From contig JABSRR010000105.1 in the NCBI GenBank assembly GCA_013215025.1, positions 1 through 6,206 of the forward strand: a stretch of 6,206 bases of DNA, written 5' to 3'. Position numbers and translations under genes: made by a program. Positions 1 through 5,522 of the stretch are shown one piece after another. Source of the DNA: Pseudomonadales bacterium (GTDB lineage Bacteria; Pseudomonadota; Gammaproteobacteria; Pseudomonadales; DT-91). Each line of letters begins with the position of its first letter. The stretch's first letter is position 1. The notes beneath the pieces are model-generated. The model was given only the letters and a program-made list of their open reading frames with translations. It did not search any database and was not told the origin of the DNA.

Positions 1-485
1 AGTGCATCCAACTGTTGCAACAACACGGTGTGGTCGATGTTCTCGTAGTAGCCCTTGACGTCGGAGCGAAAGACAAACTGATGGTGCGGCAGTTTAGCGC
101 GCAACCAACGCAGCGCCCCCTTCAGGCCACCTTGGCCTTTTACGTGAGTACAGCGCGGCGAGACCGGCAAGGCTGGGCCCAGTACCATTGCCATCGCTTT
201 CTGTACCAGGGCATCTTCGGCACACCACAGGTGGATGGGCTTGCCGTTGGCACTCAGCAGCCTCTGCTGCGGTCTGAATTGATAGTTGCCGCTGCGCAGT
301 TGCGCAATGAGTGAGGGGCGACGACTCTGCCAATGAAAACGCAGATGCCAAATATCGGCATTAGCGGGGTAGCGACTGCGCTGGTTGCAGAGCCAGGCAA
401 AGGCTGCATTGATGGTGGCATCATCGGCGATAGCGTCAAGCAGGGGTGATGCGAGCTGTCTATTCATAGGGCGTTGCAAGCGCAC
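1..485 (-). CDS. Reverse transcriptase, N-terminal part (runs off the left edge)
   Basis: The frame stays open on the minus strand to position 1, giving about 161 residues. Seen, numbered from ATG 467: LWCAEDALVQKAMA (80-93), CTHVKGQGGLKGAL (106-119), then FRSDVKGYYENIDH (133-146). The last is reverse-transcriptase motif A; Asp136 should be the first catalytic metal ligand. The YxDD box would lie beyond the edge. Family knowledge: the stretch before motif A differs from the FRPGRS-type sequence usual in group II intron maturases, so I infer a group II-like or unclassified RT, possibly a defence-type one; the subclass is not settled. Start: GTG at 485 has GGAG six bases upstream, while ATG at 467 has no clear ribosome site; both are in frame. 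It is divergent from every other gene here and looks richer in G+C by eye. A weak minus-strand -10-like TATAAAAT lies at 592-585. Confidence 0.85.
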   Translation of the reverse strand, partial: MRLQRPMNRQLASPLLDAIADDATINAAFAWLCNQRSRYPANADIWHLRFHWQSRRPSLIAQLRSGNYQFRPQQRLLSANGKPIHLWCAEDALVQKAMAMVLGPALPVSPRCTHVKGQGGLKGALRWLRAKLPHHQFVFRSDVKGYYENIDHTVLLQQLDA

Positions 486-797
486 AGAAGGCTCCGAGTT
501 GAATCTTATAACAGCGTAGACCCGTTTGCCCGCAGAGACAGTTTGCAGGCTTGAGTGCCCGCTGACTGCAACGATAGATATCCGATTTTATACCTCTGTC
601 CCCAGATCGATATGATCTATGAGACTATAAAGTCAGCGATAAAAGAAGATTGATCAACGTCCGCTTCTGGCCCCAAAGCTGTCTCCAGCGTGGGTGATAG
701 ATTTGAAGCCAACTCCGCCCATATATCCACCGCAAATCAAGATTAAAGGTAAACTGGTCGAAGAATGCTGTTGCTAGATAAGCACTAGGAGTGCTGC
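486..797. other. Divergent intergenic region between RT and dinB-like gene
   Basis: No credible gene is visible. The region should hold the promoters of both the leftward RT and the rightward DinB-type gene, but I find no convincing paired -35/-10 boxes. It contains an AGATC/GATCT inverted repeat with a 5-base spacer (604-618), possible operator material, the first copy of the dispersed repeat (657-686), and a clear ribosome site, TAGGAG at 786-791, six bases before the ATG at 798. Confidence 0.5.
657..686 (+). repeat. Dispersed imperfect palindrome, copy A
   Basis: It contains GTCCGCTTCTGGCCCC followed by AAAGCTG. The left arm (GTCCGCTT) is intact and the right arm, ideally AGCGGAC, has drifted to AGCTGTC. 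It lies about 110 bp before the DinB-type gene. The core is almost identical to that of copies B and D. Confidence 0.75.
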
Positions 798-1292
798 ATG
801 CTGCGTCAAATGTTCAACTATAAGAGATGGGCAGATCAGCGAACGCTAGACGCTGTCGAGTCCATCGACCAGAAAAAGCACCCTGAAGCTTATGCCTTCG
901 CCCTTCAACAGATAAATCACATCGTAATTGTTGAAGAGCTGTTCAAAAGTAGATTGACCAGTGATGCTCCTCCTCATCCAAGTACCAATACAGATGTTGT
1001 TCCGGTCTTCAGAGAACTAAACTTGAGACTGAAGCTGTCAGCCAAATGGTATGAGCACTACGTTTCACACCTTGGAAGCCTAGAAGAAGAGATTCCATTC
1101 GTATTCGCTGACGGCAAGCGCGGCATGTTGAGAGTGGAGGAGATACTTTTCCATATTGTGAACCATAGTTCTTATCACCGTGGGAGCATCGCGCGTGCAC
1201 TCGACCTGGCGCACGTACCGCACCCGATTGACGGATACGGTATTTTTATCCATGAAACAGAGCCACATCGACGAGATTCGCGTGGAAGTTAG
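798..1292 (+). CDS. DinB-family (YfiT-like) metal-binding four-helix protein
   Basis: It encodes 164 residues, close to the usual 150-180 for this family. DinB/YfiT proteins are four-helix bundles that bind a divalent metal through three histidines; some are thiol-dependent S-transferases or hydrolases and many have no known substrate. The expected ligands are visible: His41 in the helix QQINHIVIVEELF, and His123 and His127 in VNHSSYHRGSIARAL, which matches the family's C-terminal H-x3-H signature. MFNYKRWADQRTLDAV near the N-terminus is also typical (the 'YNxWA' helix). The start is ATG with TAGGAG six bases upstream. The stop is directly followed by the ATG of the acetyltransferase gene, so the two are probably translationally coupled. 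The family assignment is firm; the substrate is unknown. The protein appears cytoplasmic, with no signal peptide or membrane span. Confidence 0.88.
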   Translation: MLRQMFNYKRWADQRTLDAVESIDQKKHPEAYAFALQQINHIVIVEELFKSRLTSDAPPHPSTNTDVVPVFRELNLRLKLSAKWYEHYVSHLGSLEEEIPFVFADGKRGMLRVEEILFHIVNHSSYHRGSIARALDLAHVPHPIDGYGIFIHETEPHRRDSRGS

Positions 1293-1760
1293 ATGAAGCT
1301 CCGGAAATTCAACTTATCAGACGCGGAAAGAGTTGCGGATCTTGTTGGAGACTACGAGGTCTCGCGGTGGACATCCAACATCCCATATCCTTACACCGTT
1401 CAAGATGCTATTCAGTGGATAGCTATGGAAGATTCAGCACTTGATCGAACACCTTGGGCAGTAGAGTTGGATGGAAAGGTTGTAGCTTGTGTCTCTTACT
1501 GGTCAATCGGTGCCGGCCAGACAGAGATAGGATATTGGGTTGGTAGGAAATATTGGGGAAAGGGCATCTGCACGCAAGCACTCAAGATGATGCTGGCTCA
1601 CGACGCGTTTCCCAAGGGCGATATTGTGATAGCGAAAGTTATGACTGAAAACGTTGGGTCTCAGCGTGTACTAACCAAGAACGACTTTGTATGTATTGGA
1701 GAGAAGAACATCCAGTGTCGCGGTTCGGAGGTCTCATCTCTGCTCTATGAGAGGCGTTAG
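1293..1760 (+). CDS. GNAT N-acetyltransferase, RimJ/RimL-like
   Basis: It encodes 155 residues, somewhat short for the Acetyltransf_3 (RimJ/RimL-type) branch but complete. The fold order is visible: MKLRKFNLSDAERVADLV (first strand and helix), WAVELDGKVVACVSYW (55-70, strands 2-3), EIGYWVGRKYWGKGICTQAL (78-97; strand 4 and the acetyl-CoA pyrophosphate loop, with Gly89 and Gly91), then TENVGSQRVLTKNDF (118-132), the usual N-x2-S-x2-V-L helix ending in the strand-6 Phe. It acetylates a primary amine using acetyl-CoA; the acceptor cannot be read from the sequence. The ATG abuts the TAG of the DinB-type gene, with GGAAG about five bases upstream inside that gene, so the pair is one transcription and translation unit. 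The TAG stop is followed within a few bases by repeat copy B. Confidence 0.9.
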   Translation: MKLRKFNLSDAERVADLVGDYEVSRWTSNIPYPYTVQDAIQWIAMEDSALDRTPWAVELDGKVVACVSYWSIGAGQTEIGYWVGRKYWGKGICTQALKMMLAHDAFPKGDIVIAKVMTENVGSQRVLTKNDFVCIGEKNIQCRGSEVSSLLYERR

Positions 1761-1765
1761 GCTTG

Positions 1766-1795
1766 GTCGTCCGCTTCTGGCCCATTAGCCGTACC
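1766..1795 (+). repeat. Dispersed imperfect palindrome, copy B
   Basis: GTCCGCTTCTGGCCCATTAGCC starts about 8 bases after the acetyltransferase stop codon. The left arm and CTGGCCC centre match copy A exactly; the right arm is AGCCGTAC. Its position right after a stop is compatible with a 3'-end hairpin, but there is no T-tract. Confidence 0.72.
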
Positions 1796-2063
1796 TAAAT
1801 CACGAGACTTGCCTATGCATAATTACCTCGTCAATACCTACCAGTGTTGAATGTCTATGAGCGCAATTTGCTTGGCTAGATACTCCTTTCCGATTCACGC
1901 TGCGCTTTTCCCAATTGCCACCGTAGGTAGCAATGTCGGAGTTTGCGACTGCCCCTTTCCCGGGTCGGGGCGGCCTATGAGAGCCGACAACTTGAGTACT
2001 GCATATGCTGTGGCCCGTAGGTCACCTGGTAGAGCATTGGGCAACTGTATTAGGGAGTAAAAA
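1796..2063. other. Intergenic region before the exported-protein gene
   Basis: No gene is recognisable. An open frame at 1851-2060 (69 codons, stop three bases before the next start) has no ribosome site and a composition unlike a normal protein, so I do not call it. A GC-rich inverted repeat, GCCCC (1951-1955) with GGGGC (1967-1971), encloses an 11-base loop. The stretch 2012-2056 faintly resembles part of a tRNA but does not fold as one. Confidence 0.4.
2053..2057 (+). promoter_or_regulatory. Ribosome binding site that fixes a GTG start
   Basis: GGGAG lies six bases before the GTG at 2064. An in-frame TAA at 2058-2060 rules out any start further upstream, so the GTG is the first usable codon and the signal peptide begins there. 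Confidence 0.75.
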
Positions 2064-3230
2064 GTGTATTGCTCTAGTCATCTATATATAGGTCTCTGCG
2101 CATTGTTGCTCACGCTTAGCTCCGGTGCGAGTGTCTCTCAGACTCTTGGGAGCCATTTTTTGGTAAACGAGGTATATCTAACCGGGGCAGACCATGAAAT
2201 TGAGGCTGTAATACAGAGGGTTGGGGACTTAAGCGGGCCTGTATTTGTGAGCCAGGAATTCGTAGATGCGCGGAGTGTGGCTGTAAGCGAGAGCGCTTCT
2301 CCGTACTCAAAGTTTCAGGTTCATTTCGGTGATCAAAAAGTACCTCTTTCGGCAATGAAGTCCGGTGGTCGCATTGGGGTCGAGATGCGCACGGTCGACA
2401 AAGACCTCATCATTATTGAACGTAGGGGTCGTGATGACTTCGATTATTCGATGTTTCGATTGATCAATGGACAGCTACTTCACGAAGATCACCCAGAGTT
2501 TTCCCGCGCAGGCGGTGATGCTGAGCAGTTGGCTGATATTCGTGACAATCAAGACACACTAGCTGCGGGCACCGATTACGAAATGTCTCTGCAAGAATTG
2601 CTTGGAGTGAGGCTCGACAGGGCAAAAGTCTTGACTAGATTCTATTCGGATATGCTTACAGGCGTGCTGGTAGCCGGTGTGGTCGACGGGAAAAAGGTGG
2701 TTGCCTCTGTTCTATGGCGAAAGGAAAACAATACTCAGATAACAGCAGTCGCTGAGTTAAGAGAGTACGCTGAGAAAACCACTGTAACAGCCAAGTTCTT
2801 GGACGCGAAGGGGTCTGCTGCAATTTTCTTACGCAAACGCCCGTTTGCACGCGTTACTACTGAAATCGTGAATCAGAACCTCGATCTCCTTTGGACTCAG
2901 ACGGGCAGGTCTGTTGAATCCAATCCTCCCTCAATCAGTGCCGCGTGCAGCGAAAGCTATGCAGTACTAGTAAATCAATATAAAAAAGACAGAAGCACAG
3001 GGAAGGTTGTTCTCAACTTGCTGAATAAGTACGGCAGGGTCGATGATTCATTAATGATACAAGTTATAGATCAAGGGTTTGCGACAGAACACTGGATAGC
3101 CCAAGCAAGTGACAACCAACTTTATGTGTATGCAAACTTTCGAAAAAAGGAGAGAGTGCTCGGTAGTGAAGGGCTGGTTTACTTCCGGAGTGGTTATAAG
3201 ATTCTTGGCGTAAACCTAGTGTGTGATTAA
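2064..3230 (+). CDS. Exported protein of unknown family, 388 residues
   Basis: I do not recognise the family. It starts at GTG. Residues 1-26 form a signal peptide: short N-region, hydrophobic core LYIGLCALLLTLSS, then GASVSQ as the likely signal-peptidase I cleavage region. No lipobox cysteine is apparent. The mature part shows no transmembrane stretch and is rich in short alternating hydrophobic runs (DLIIIERRG, KVVASVLWR, QLYVYANF) separated by turns, which suggests a mostly beta protein, perhaps propeller- or jelly-roll-like. Apart from two signal-peptide cysteines, the only cysteines are Cys295 and Cys387 (second from the C-terminus), which could form a disulfide in the periplasm or outside the cell. 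No catalytic motif, repeat or anchor is evident. It is transcribed alone, with repeat copies on both sides. Confidence 0.85.
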   Translation: MYCSSHLYIGLCALLLTLSSGASVSQTLGSHFLVNEVYLTGADHEIEAVIQRVGDLSGPVFVSQEFVDARSVAVSESASPYSKFQVHFGDQKVPLSAMKSGGRIGVEMRTVDKDLIIIERRGRDDFDYSMFRLINGQLLHEDHPEFSRAGGDAEQLADIRDNQDTLAAGTDYEMSLQELLGVRLDRAKVLTRFYSDMLTGVLVAGVVDGKKVVASVLWRKENNTQITAVAELREYAEKTTVTAKFLDAKGSAAIFLRKRPFARVTTEIVNQNLDLLWTQTGRSVESNPPSISAACSESYAVLVNQYKKDRSTGKVVLNLLNKYGRVDDSLMIQVIDQGFATEHWIAQASDNQLYVYANFRKKERVLGSEGLVYFRSGYKILGVNLVCD

Positions 3231-3335
3231 GTTATTTCTGGGAATGCGATCGCTTTGATTTGGGATTGCAGATTGCACACGGCGACTCTTAACAAGTGAA
3301 TATTGAAAGGAGTTCTGGCGCGACTCGCTGGTATT

Positions 3336-3379
3336 CGCATTAACGTTTTTTTGCGTCACTCAGTTCGAATGCGTTTTTT
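3336..3379 (+). terminator. Possible weak intrinsic terminator
   Basis: CGCATT (3336-3341) can pair with AATGCG (3368-3373), and six T residues follow. The loop is about 26 bases, long for a terminator, so support is modest. It would end transcription of the exported-protein gene. Confidence 0.3.
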
Positions 3380-3393
3380 GAATCCGCTGCAGC

Positions 3394-3423
3394 AATGTCC
3401 GCTCCTGGCCCCCGAGCTGCCGC
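3394..3423 (+). repeat. Dispersed imperfect palindrome, copy C
   Basis: GTCCGCTCCTGGCCCCCGAGCTGCC: one base differs in the left arm relative to copies A and D, and the right arm has drifted to AGCTGCC. About 25 bases further on, ACGTCCACAAAGCTGCCGC (3451-3469) looks like a second copy with the centre deleted. Confidence 0.65.
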
Positions 3424-3472
3424 TTTGGCTGTGGTAACTTGTAGGCAGTCAACGTCCACAAAGCTGCCGCTC

Positions 3473-3495
3473 GCAATGAAAAGGATTTTCGTTGC
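3473..3495 (+). promoter_or_regulatory. Leader hairpin upstream of truncated membrane gene
   Basis: GCAATGAAAA (3473-3482) pairs with TTTTCGTTGC (3486-3495) around a GGA loop; nine positions are Watson-Crick and one is T-G. It lies about 35 bases before the AGGAG ribosome site. A similar element occurs at 6144-6160 before the ribosome site at the right edge, which suggests two related leaders. Confidence 0.4.
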
Positions 3496-3542
3496 TTACT
3501 AACAATAGCCCACTAACTATCATATAAGCAGGAGAAAGGACT

Positions 3543-3665
3543 GTGTCCCAAGCTGAAATCAAGCGGCCCTTGTTTGTCTGGGTCATTTTCCTGTTTACGA
3601 TGTTCTCCGCTGCCTTCATGGCGATTGGTTCCTATTTCGCTTTCAGCTCTAAAAGGATGCCGTAG
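3543..3665 (+). pseudogene. N-terminal remnant of a small inner-membrane protein
   Basis: GTG start with AGGAG at 3530-3534, a strong translation start. The 40 residues begin VSQAEIKRPLFVW and contain one hydrophobic segment (about residues 9-33, FVWVIFLFTMFSAAFMAIGSYF by composition) before a TAG at 3663-3665. Its start resembles that of small multi-span membrane proteins I recall from cassette arrays, but the later spans are missing. The frame is lost where the acetyltransferase sequence begins in another frame. I infer a deletion or recombination that fused two genes. It might still be made as a 40-residue single-span peptide. Confidence 0.55.
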
Positions 3666-3922
3666 TTGAACTACAGCAACTCGCGGTCGCAACGGCTCAT
3701 CAGTACCGAGGAATTGGACGGCAACTAATTCAGCATTCTCTCGTTCAGCTAAGAAAACAACGCAATGAACACGCAGCAAGGCTCAAGAGAATCCTTGTTA
3801 GCACTAAATTGAACAATCATGCGCAGCGTCTCTACAAAGAAACATTGGGTGCTGAGGTAGAGGCGTCGCTTAGCGACCTGTACTCAGGGGACGAGGTTTT
3901 TATGGTTGCTAGAAGTGTTTAA
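3653..3922 (+). pseudogene. C-terminal half of a GNAT acetyltransferase
   Basis: The frame opens right after a TAA at 3650-3652, has no start codon of its own, and ends at TAA 3920-3922 (89 codons). It carries the second half of the GNAT fold: AVVELQQLAVATAHQYRGIGRQLI (strand 4 and the acetyl-CoA loop; QYRGIG fits Q/R-x-x-G-x-G), then NNHAQRLYKETLGAEVE, the usual N-x2-A-x2-L-Y-x4-G-A/F segment, and a terminal strand VFMVARSV. Roughly 60-80 N-terminal residues expected for the family are missing; in their place is the unrelated membrane-protein start in another frame. The attC-like motif ACATAAC begins two bases after the stop, as expected at the end of a cassette gene. It is probably non-functional. 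Confidence 0.72.
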
Positions 3923-3923
3923 A

Positions 3924-3956
3924 ACATAACGAGCACAAGTAATAGGCGCGTTAACT
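3924..3956 (+). repeat. Decayed attC-like site (both core ends, middle missing)
   Basis: ACATAACGAGCAC starts two bases after the GNAT remnant's stop and matches the left end of the complete site at 4382. CGCGTTAACT at 3947-3956 could be the remaining right core (G^TTRRRY-like). TAACG and CGTTA can pair, but the total of 33 bases is shorter than the roughly 55-base minimum of known attC sites, so an internal deletion is inferred. Confidence 0.4.
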
Positions 3957-3970
3957 GGTAAAGGTACGGT

Positions 3971-4375
3971 ATGGGTTTCGAGGACAAATTTAGGTTGAGT
4001 AGTCATGCAGTCATCACAAACGAGAATGACGAAATCCTTTTGCTAAAAGCAAATTATGGTAGTTTTGGCTGGGGCCTCCCCGGAGGCGCACTTGAGCCTG
4101 GCGAAACAATTCACGAAGCACTAGATCGCGAATGCGTTGAAGAACTCGGTTGCAAAGTAGAAATTAGCTACTTAAGCGGGGTTTATTATCATAGTGCCTA
4201 CAGTTCACAGGCTTTTATTTTTCGCTGTGCTTTACCACCTGGTGCGAGCATAAAGTTAAGTAATGAACACACTGAATACAAATATTTGCCAATACGCGAA
4301 CTTTCGAAAGTGCAGCAGCAGCGTGTCAATGACTGCTTGGCATTCGAAGGCAAGGTATTCAGTGCCAAGTTTTAA
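3971..4375 (+). CDS. Nudix hydrolase
   Basis: It encodes 134 residues, normal for a single-domain Nudix protein. The Nudix box GX5EX7REUXEEXGU is complete: Gly39, Glu45, then R53-E54-C55-V56-E57-E58-L59-G60-C61. The glutamates bind Mg2+ or Mn2+ for hydrolysis of a nucleoside diphosphate linked to another group. Both hydrophobic 'U' positions are cysteine, which is unusual but tolerable. WGLPGGALEPGET before the box is typical of the MutT/NUDT-like branch. Lack of further motifs leaves the substrate open (oxidised nucleotide, sugar nucleotide or mRNA cap-like). The start is ATG with AAGG (3961-3964) six bases before it. An attC-like site follows six bases after the stop, with attC debris upstream, so this is a mobile gene cassette; Nudix genes are common cargo of chromosomal integrons. 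Confidence 0.92.
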   Translation: MGFEDKFRLSSHAVITNENDEILLLKANYGSFGWGLPGGALEPGETIHEALDRECVEELGCKVEISYLSGVYYHSAYSSQAFIFRCALPPGASIKLSNEHTEYKYLPIRELSKVQQQRVNDCLAFEGKVFSAKF

Positions 4376-4380
4376 ACTAT

Positions 4381-4454
4381 CACATAACGAGGCAATGCAG
4401 TCGGAAAAACCAGTCGCTGCGCCCCGGGTTTTCCGCTGATTGCTGCGTTATGTG
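4381..4454 (+). repeat. attC-like integron recombination site
   Basis: An imperfect palindrome of 74 bases. CACATAACG (4381-4389) pairs with CGTTATGTG (4446-4454); GCAAT (4392-4396) with ATTGC (4439-4443); CAG with CTG; CGGAAAA (4402-4408) with TTTTCCG (4429-4435). G4397 and T4401 stay unpaired on the left arm only, the asymmetric extrahelical bases that integrases read in folded attC sites. The cores are ACATAAC and GTTATGT, slight departures from RYYYAAC and GTTRRRY. It follows the Nudix stop by five bases, the expected place. No integrase gene is in the window. Confidence 0.82.
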
Positions 4455-4827
4455 CCTTGGCGTGCGACTAACCTTCCTCCTAATTTTTGTGCTAAACACA
4501 GGCCGTTGTAGCCTTACGAATACCGAACCATTTGTTGATGCCCGAGAAGATGAGACCGGTTCGCTAATCTTCAGTGATATACCTCTAAATTAGGCTAACT
4601 TTAAAGATAGTGCAGGTTATCGGATTGCCAGTGAATTCGGAGGAAGACGTCCTGAGGGAGGATTCGAAGGTTGGAATGACTTCTGGATCAATAGGGTTTC
4701 TGCGCTGCGAGATGGTATAGAAAAATATAAGAAATATGGCTGCCTGAACTTGAGTGCGGAACATAACAAGCACCGGCTGTATGCCGAAAAGGACCCGGGC
4801 GCAAAAACGCAGCGCGGTAGGCGGTAG
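4450..4827 (+). pseudogene. Cassette ORF with in-frame stop, unknown exported protein
   Basis: One frame runs from an ATG inside the right core of the attC site (4450) to TAG 4825-4827, interrupted only by TAG at 4591-4593. Before the stop are 47 residues: MCLGVRLTFLLIFVLNTGRC, a signal-like hydrophobic start with a cysteine at 20 that is a poor lipobox, then an acidic stretch. After it come 77 codons with protein-like composition, including YRIASEFGGRRPEGGF and WNDFWINRVSALRDGIEKYK. No good start codon follows the stop, so the second part is unlikely to be translated alone. The end of the frame reads into attC debris, so the true C-terminus may be nearer 4760. The family is not recognised. 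A pseudogene is the simplest reading; stop readthrough or a sequencing error at 4591 are alternatives. Confidence 0.5.
4761..4790 (+). repeat. Decayed left half of an attC-like site
   Basis: ACATAACAAGCACCGGCTG matches the left ends at 3924 and 4382 (ACATAAC-RAGCAC). No matching CGTTATGT right end is found in the following 100 bases; repeat copy D lies about 40 bases downstream instead. The right half seems lost or replaced. The 379-base distance from the previous site fits one small cassette. Confidence 0.42.
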
Positions 4828-4829
4828 CG

Positions 4830-4859
4830 AGTGTCCGCTTCTGGCCCCAAAGCGGCACC
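4830..4859 (+). repeat. Dispersed imperfect palindrome, copy D
   Basis: GTCCGCTTCTGGCCCC followed by AAAGCGGCACC is one of the best-preserved copies. The arms GTCCGCTT and AAGCGGCAC pair nearly perfectly. It closes the attC-bearing block and precedes the first four-span membrane gene by about 75 bases. Confidence 0.78.
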
Positions 4860-4933
4860 TGAGTTGAACCTTATTCTTCGCGCCCGACTGTCTCGAAATT
4901 CCTCTTTCCTGCTAAAAATGTTTAAGGCTATCT

Positions 4934-5326
4934 ATGTACGTTTTCGTTTATGCGGCATTAATACTCGCAGTTGGTGTTGGGAATAAGGTCATTCTGTTTT
5001 TTTCCGGGGAGTACGATCCCAGGATGTTGGCGTTCGACTTTCCAATCATAGCATTGACCTACTGTGGGTTAATTGCGGTTTGGGGGCGGGCCAGGGGGCG
5101 ATTGTATTTCACGCAAAAATTTTGGAAATTCTACCTTCTAGCGCTCGTCATGAGTATCGTGCTGGTGCCAATGTTCGATGTAAATGTAGCCTCTATGATC
5201 GAGCAATTCGGGCGAGTAAAAGCACTGCTGTTCTACTCAGTGACCATTGTCATTATGATTCCGTATTACTTCGGACTTTATTCATATATCGCAAGTGATG
5301 CGTGGCAAGAGAAAAGAGTTGGATGA
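4934..5326 (+). CDS. Small four-span membrane protein, unknown function
   Basis: It encodes 130 residues. Four hydrophobic segments can be drawn: about 3-23 (VFVYAALILAVGVGNKVILFF), 33-50 (AFDFPIIALTYCGLIAVW), 66-83 (FYLLALVMSIVLVPMFDV) and 97-120 (ALLFYSVTIVIMIPYYFGLYSYIA). The basic loop GRARGRLYFTQKFWK between spans 2 and 3 and the terminal KR should be cytoplasmic, placing both termini inside. No family motif or conserved charged residue within the spans is recognised. The ATG at 4934 is the first possible start, since an in-frame TAA lies at 4913-4915; AAGG at 4924-4927 is a moderate ribosome site. A competing ATG at 4918 is in another frame. The gene stands alone between repeats D and E. 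Confidence 0.75.
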   Translation: MYVFVYAALILAVGVGNKVILFFSGEYDPRMLAFDFPIIALTYCGLIAVWGRARGRLYFTQKFWKFYLLALVMSIVLVPMFDVNVASMIEQFGRVKALLFYSVTIVIMIPYYFGLYSYIASDAWQEKRVG

Positions 5327-5390
5327 GCGCCAGCTGATCAATAGATTTGAAATGGTCATAATTCTGGCGATTCAGTGGGCCGGTATCCCG

Positions 5391-5420
5391 AAGTGCCGTT
5401 TATGGCCCCTTAGCTGACTG
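5391..5420 (+). repeat. Dispersed imperfect palindrome, copy E (most diverged)
   Basis: GTGCCGTTTATGGCCCCTTAGCTGAC: the TGGCCCC centre and AGCTGAC arm are kept, while the left arm differs from GTCCGCTTC at several positions. It lies in the gap between the two membrane-protein genes, as expected from the positions of the other copies. Confidence 0.5.
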
Positions 5421-5450
5421 GCAGATTGCACGGGACGCTACGACTCTCAC

Positions 5451-5479
5451 GTCGCAGGCGACAGCTCCTTTGCTATAGT
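5451..5479 (+). promoter_or_regulatory. Possible promoter/operator for the second membrane gene
   Basis: A perfect short inverted repeat, GTCGC-AG-GCGAC (5451-5462), precedes a -10-like TATAGT (5474-5479), itself 43 bases before the ATG at 5523. The -35 match is poor (3 of 6 at 17-base spacing), so if this is a promoter it may depend on a protein binding the inverted repeat. Confidence 0.28.
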
Positions 5480-5522
5480 TCATCAACTGGAAGTTATCTG
5501 TCTGATTGCGGAGATATCAACA

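Larger units (their letters stand above)
3231..3542. other. Intergenic region with repeat C and two hairpins
   Basis: No gene is visible in these 312 bases. The region holds a possible terminator (3336-3379), repeat copy C (3394-3423), an A/T-rich hairpin (3473-3495) and, at its end, the ribosome site for the following start. The stretch GCAGATTGCAC at 3268-3278, followed by CGACTCT, recurs at 5421-5446 in another intergenic gap. Confidence 0.5.

Noticed and set aside
15..314. Open frame of 99 codons on the plus strand at the left edge
   Set aside because: It lies opposite the reverse-transcriptase frame, which has clear family motifs; the plus-strand translation looks like antisense.
1748..1765. 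GCGTTAGGC at the acetyltransferase stop as an attC right core
   Set aside because: It fits GTTRRRY, but no complementary left core or palindrome surrounds it.
2012..2056. tRNA-like words (CCTGGTAGAGCA) suggesting a tRNA or attachment-site fragment
   Set aside because: The D-stem partner does not match and no anticodon or T-arm can be folded.
1851..2060. 69-codon open frame ending just before the exported-protein gene
   Set aside because: No ribosome site and no recognisable protein character; its stop falls in the next gene's leader by chance.
3513..3779. 88-codon minus-strand frame
   Set aside because: It is antisense to the membrane remnant and to the acetyltransferase tail, whose GNAT motifs identify the plus strand as coding.
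4617..4850. Minus-strand open frames of 62-77 codons over the broken cassette gene
   Set aside because: They cross attC debris and repeat D and show no ribosome site or family character.
3268..5446. GCAGATTGCAC ... CGACTCT shared by two intergenic gaps
   Set aside because: Only 11 plus 7 matching bases; noted in the intergenic entry but too short to call a separate repeat family.
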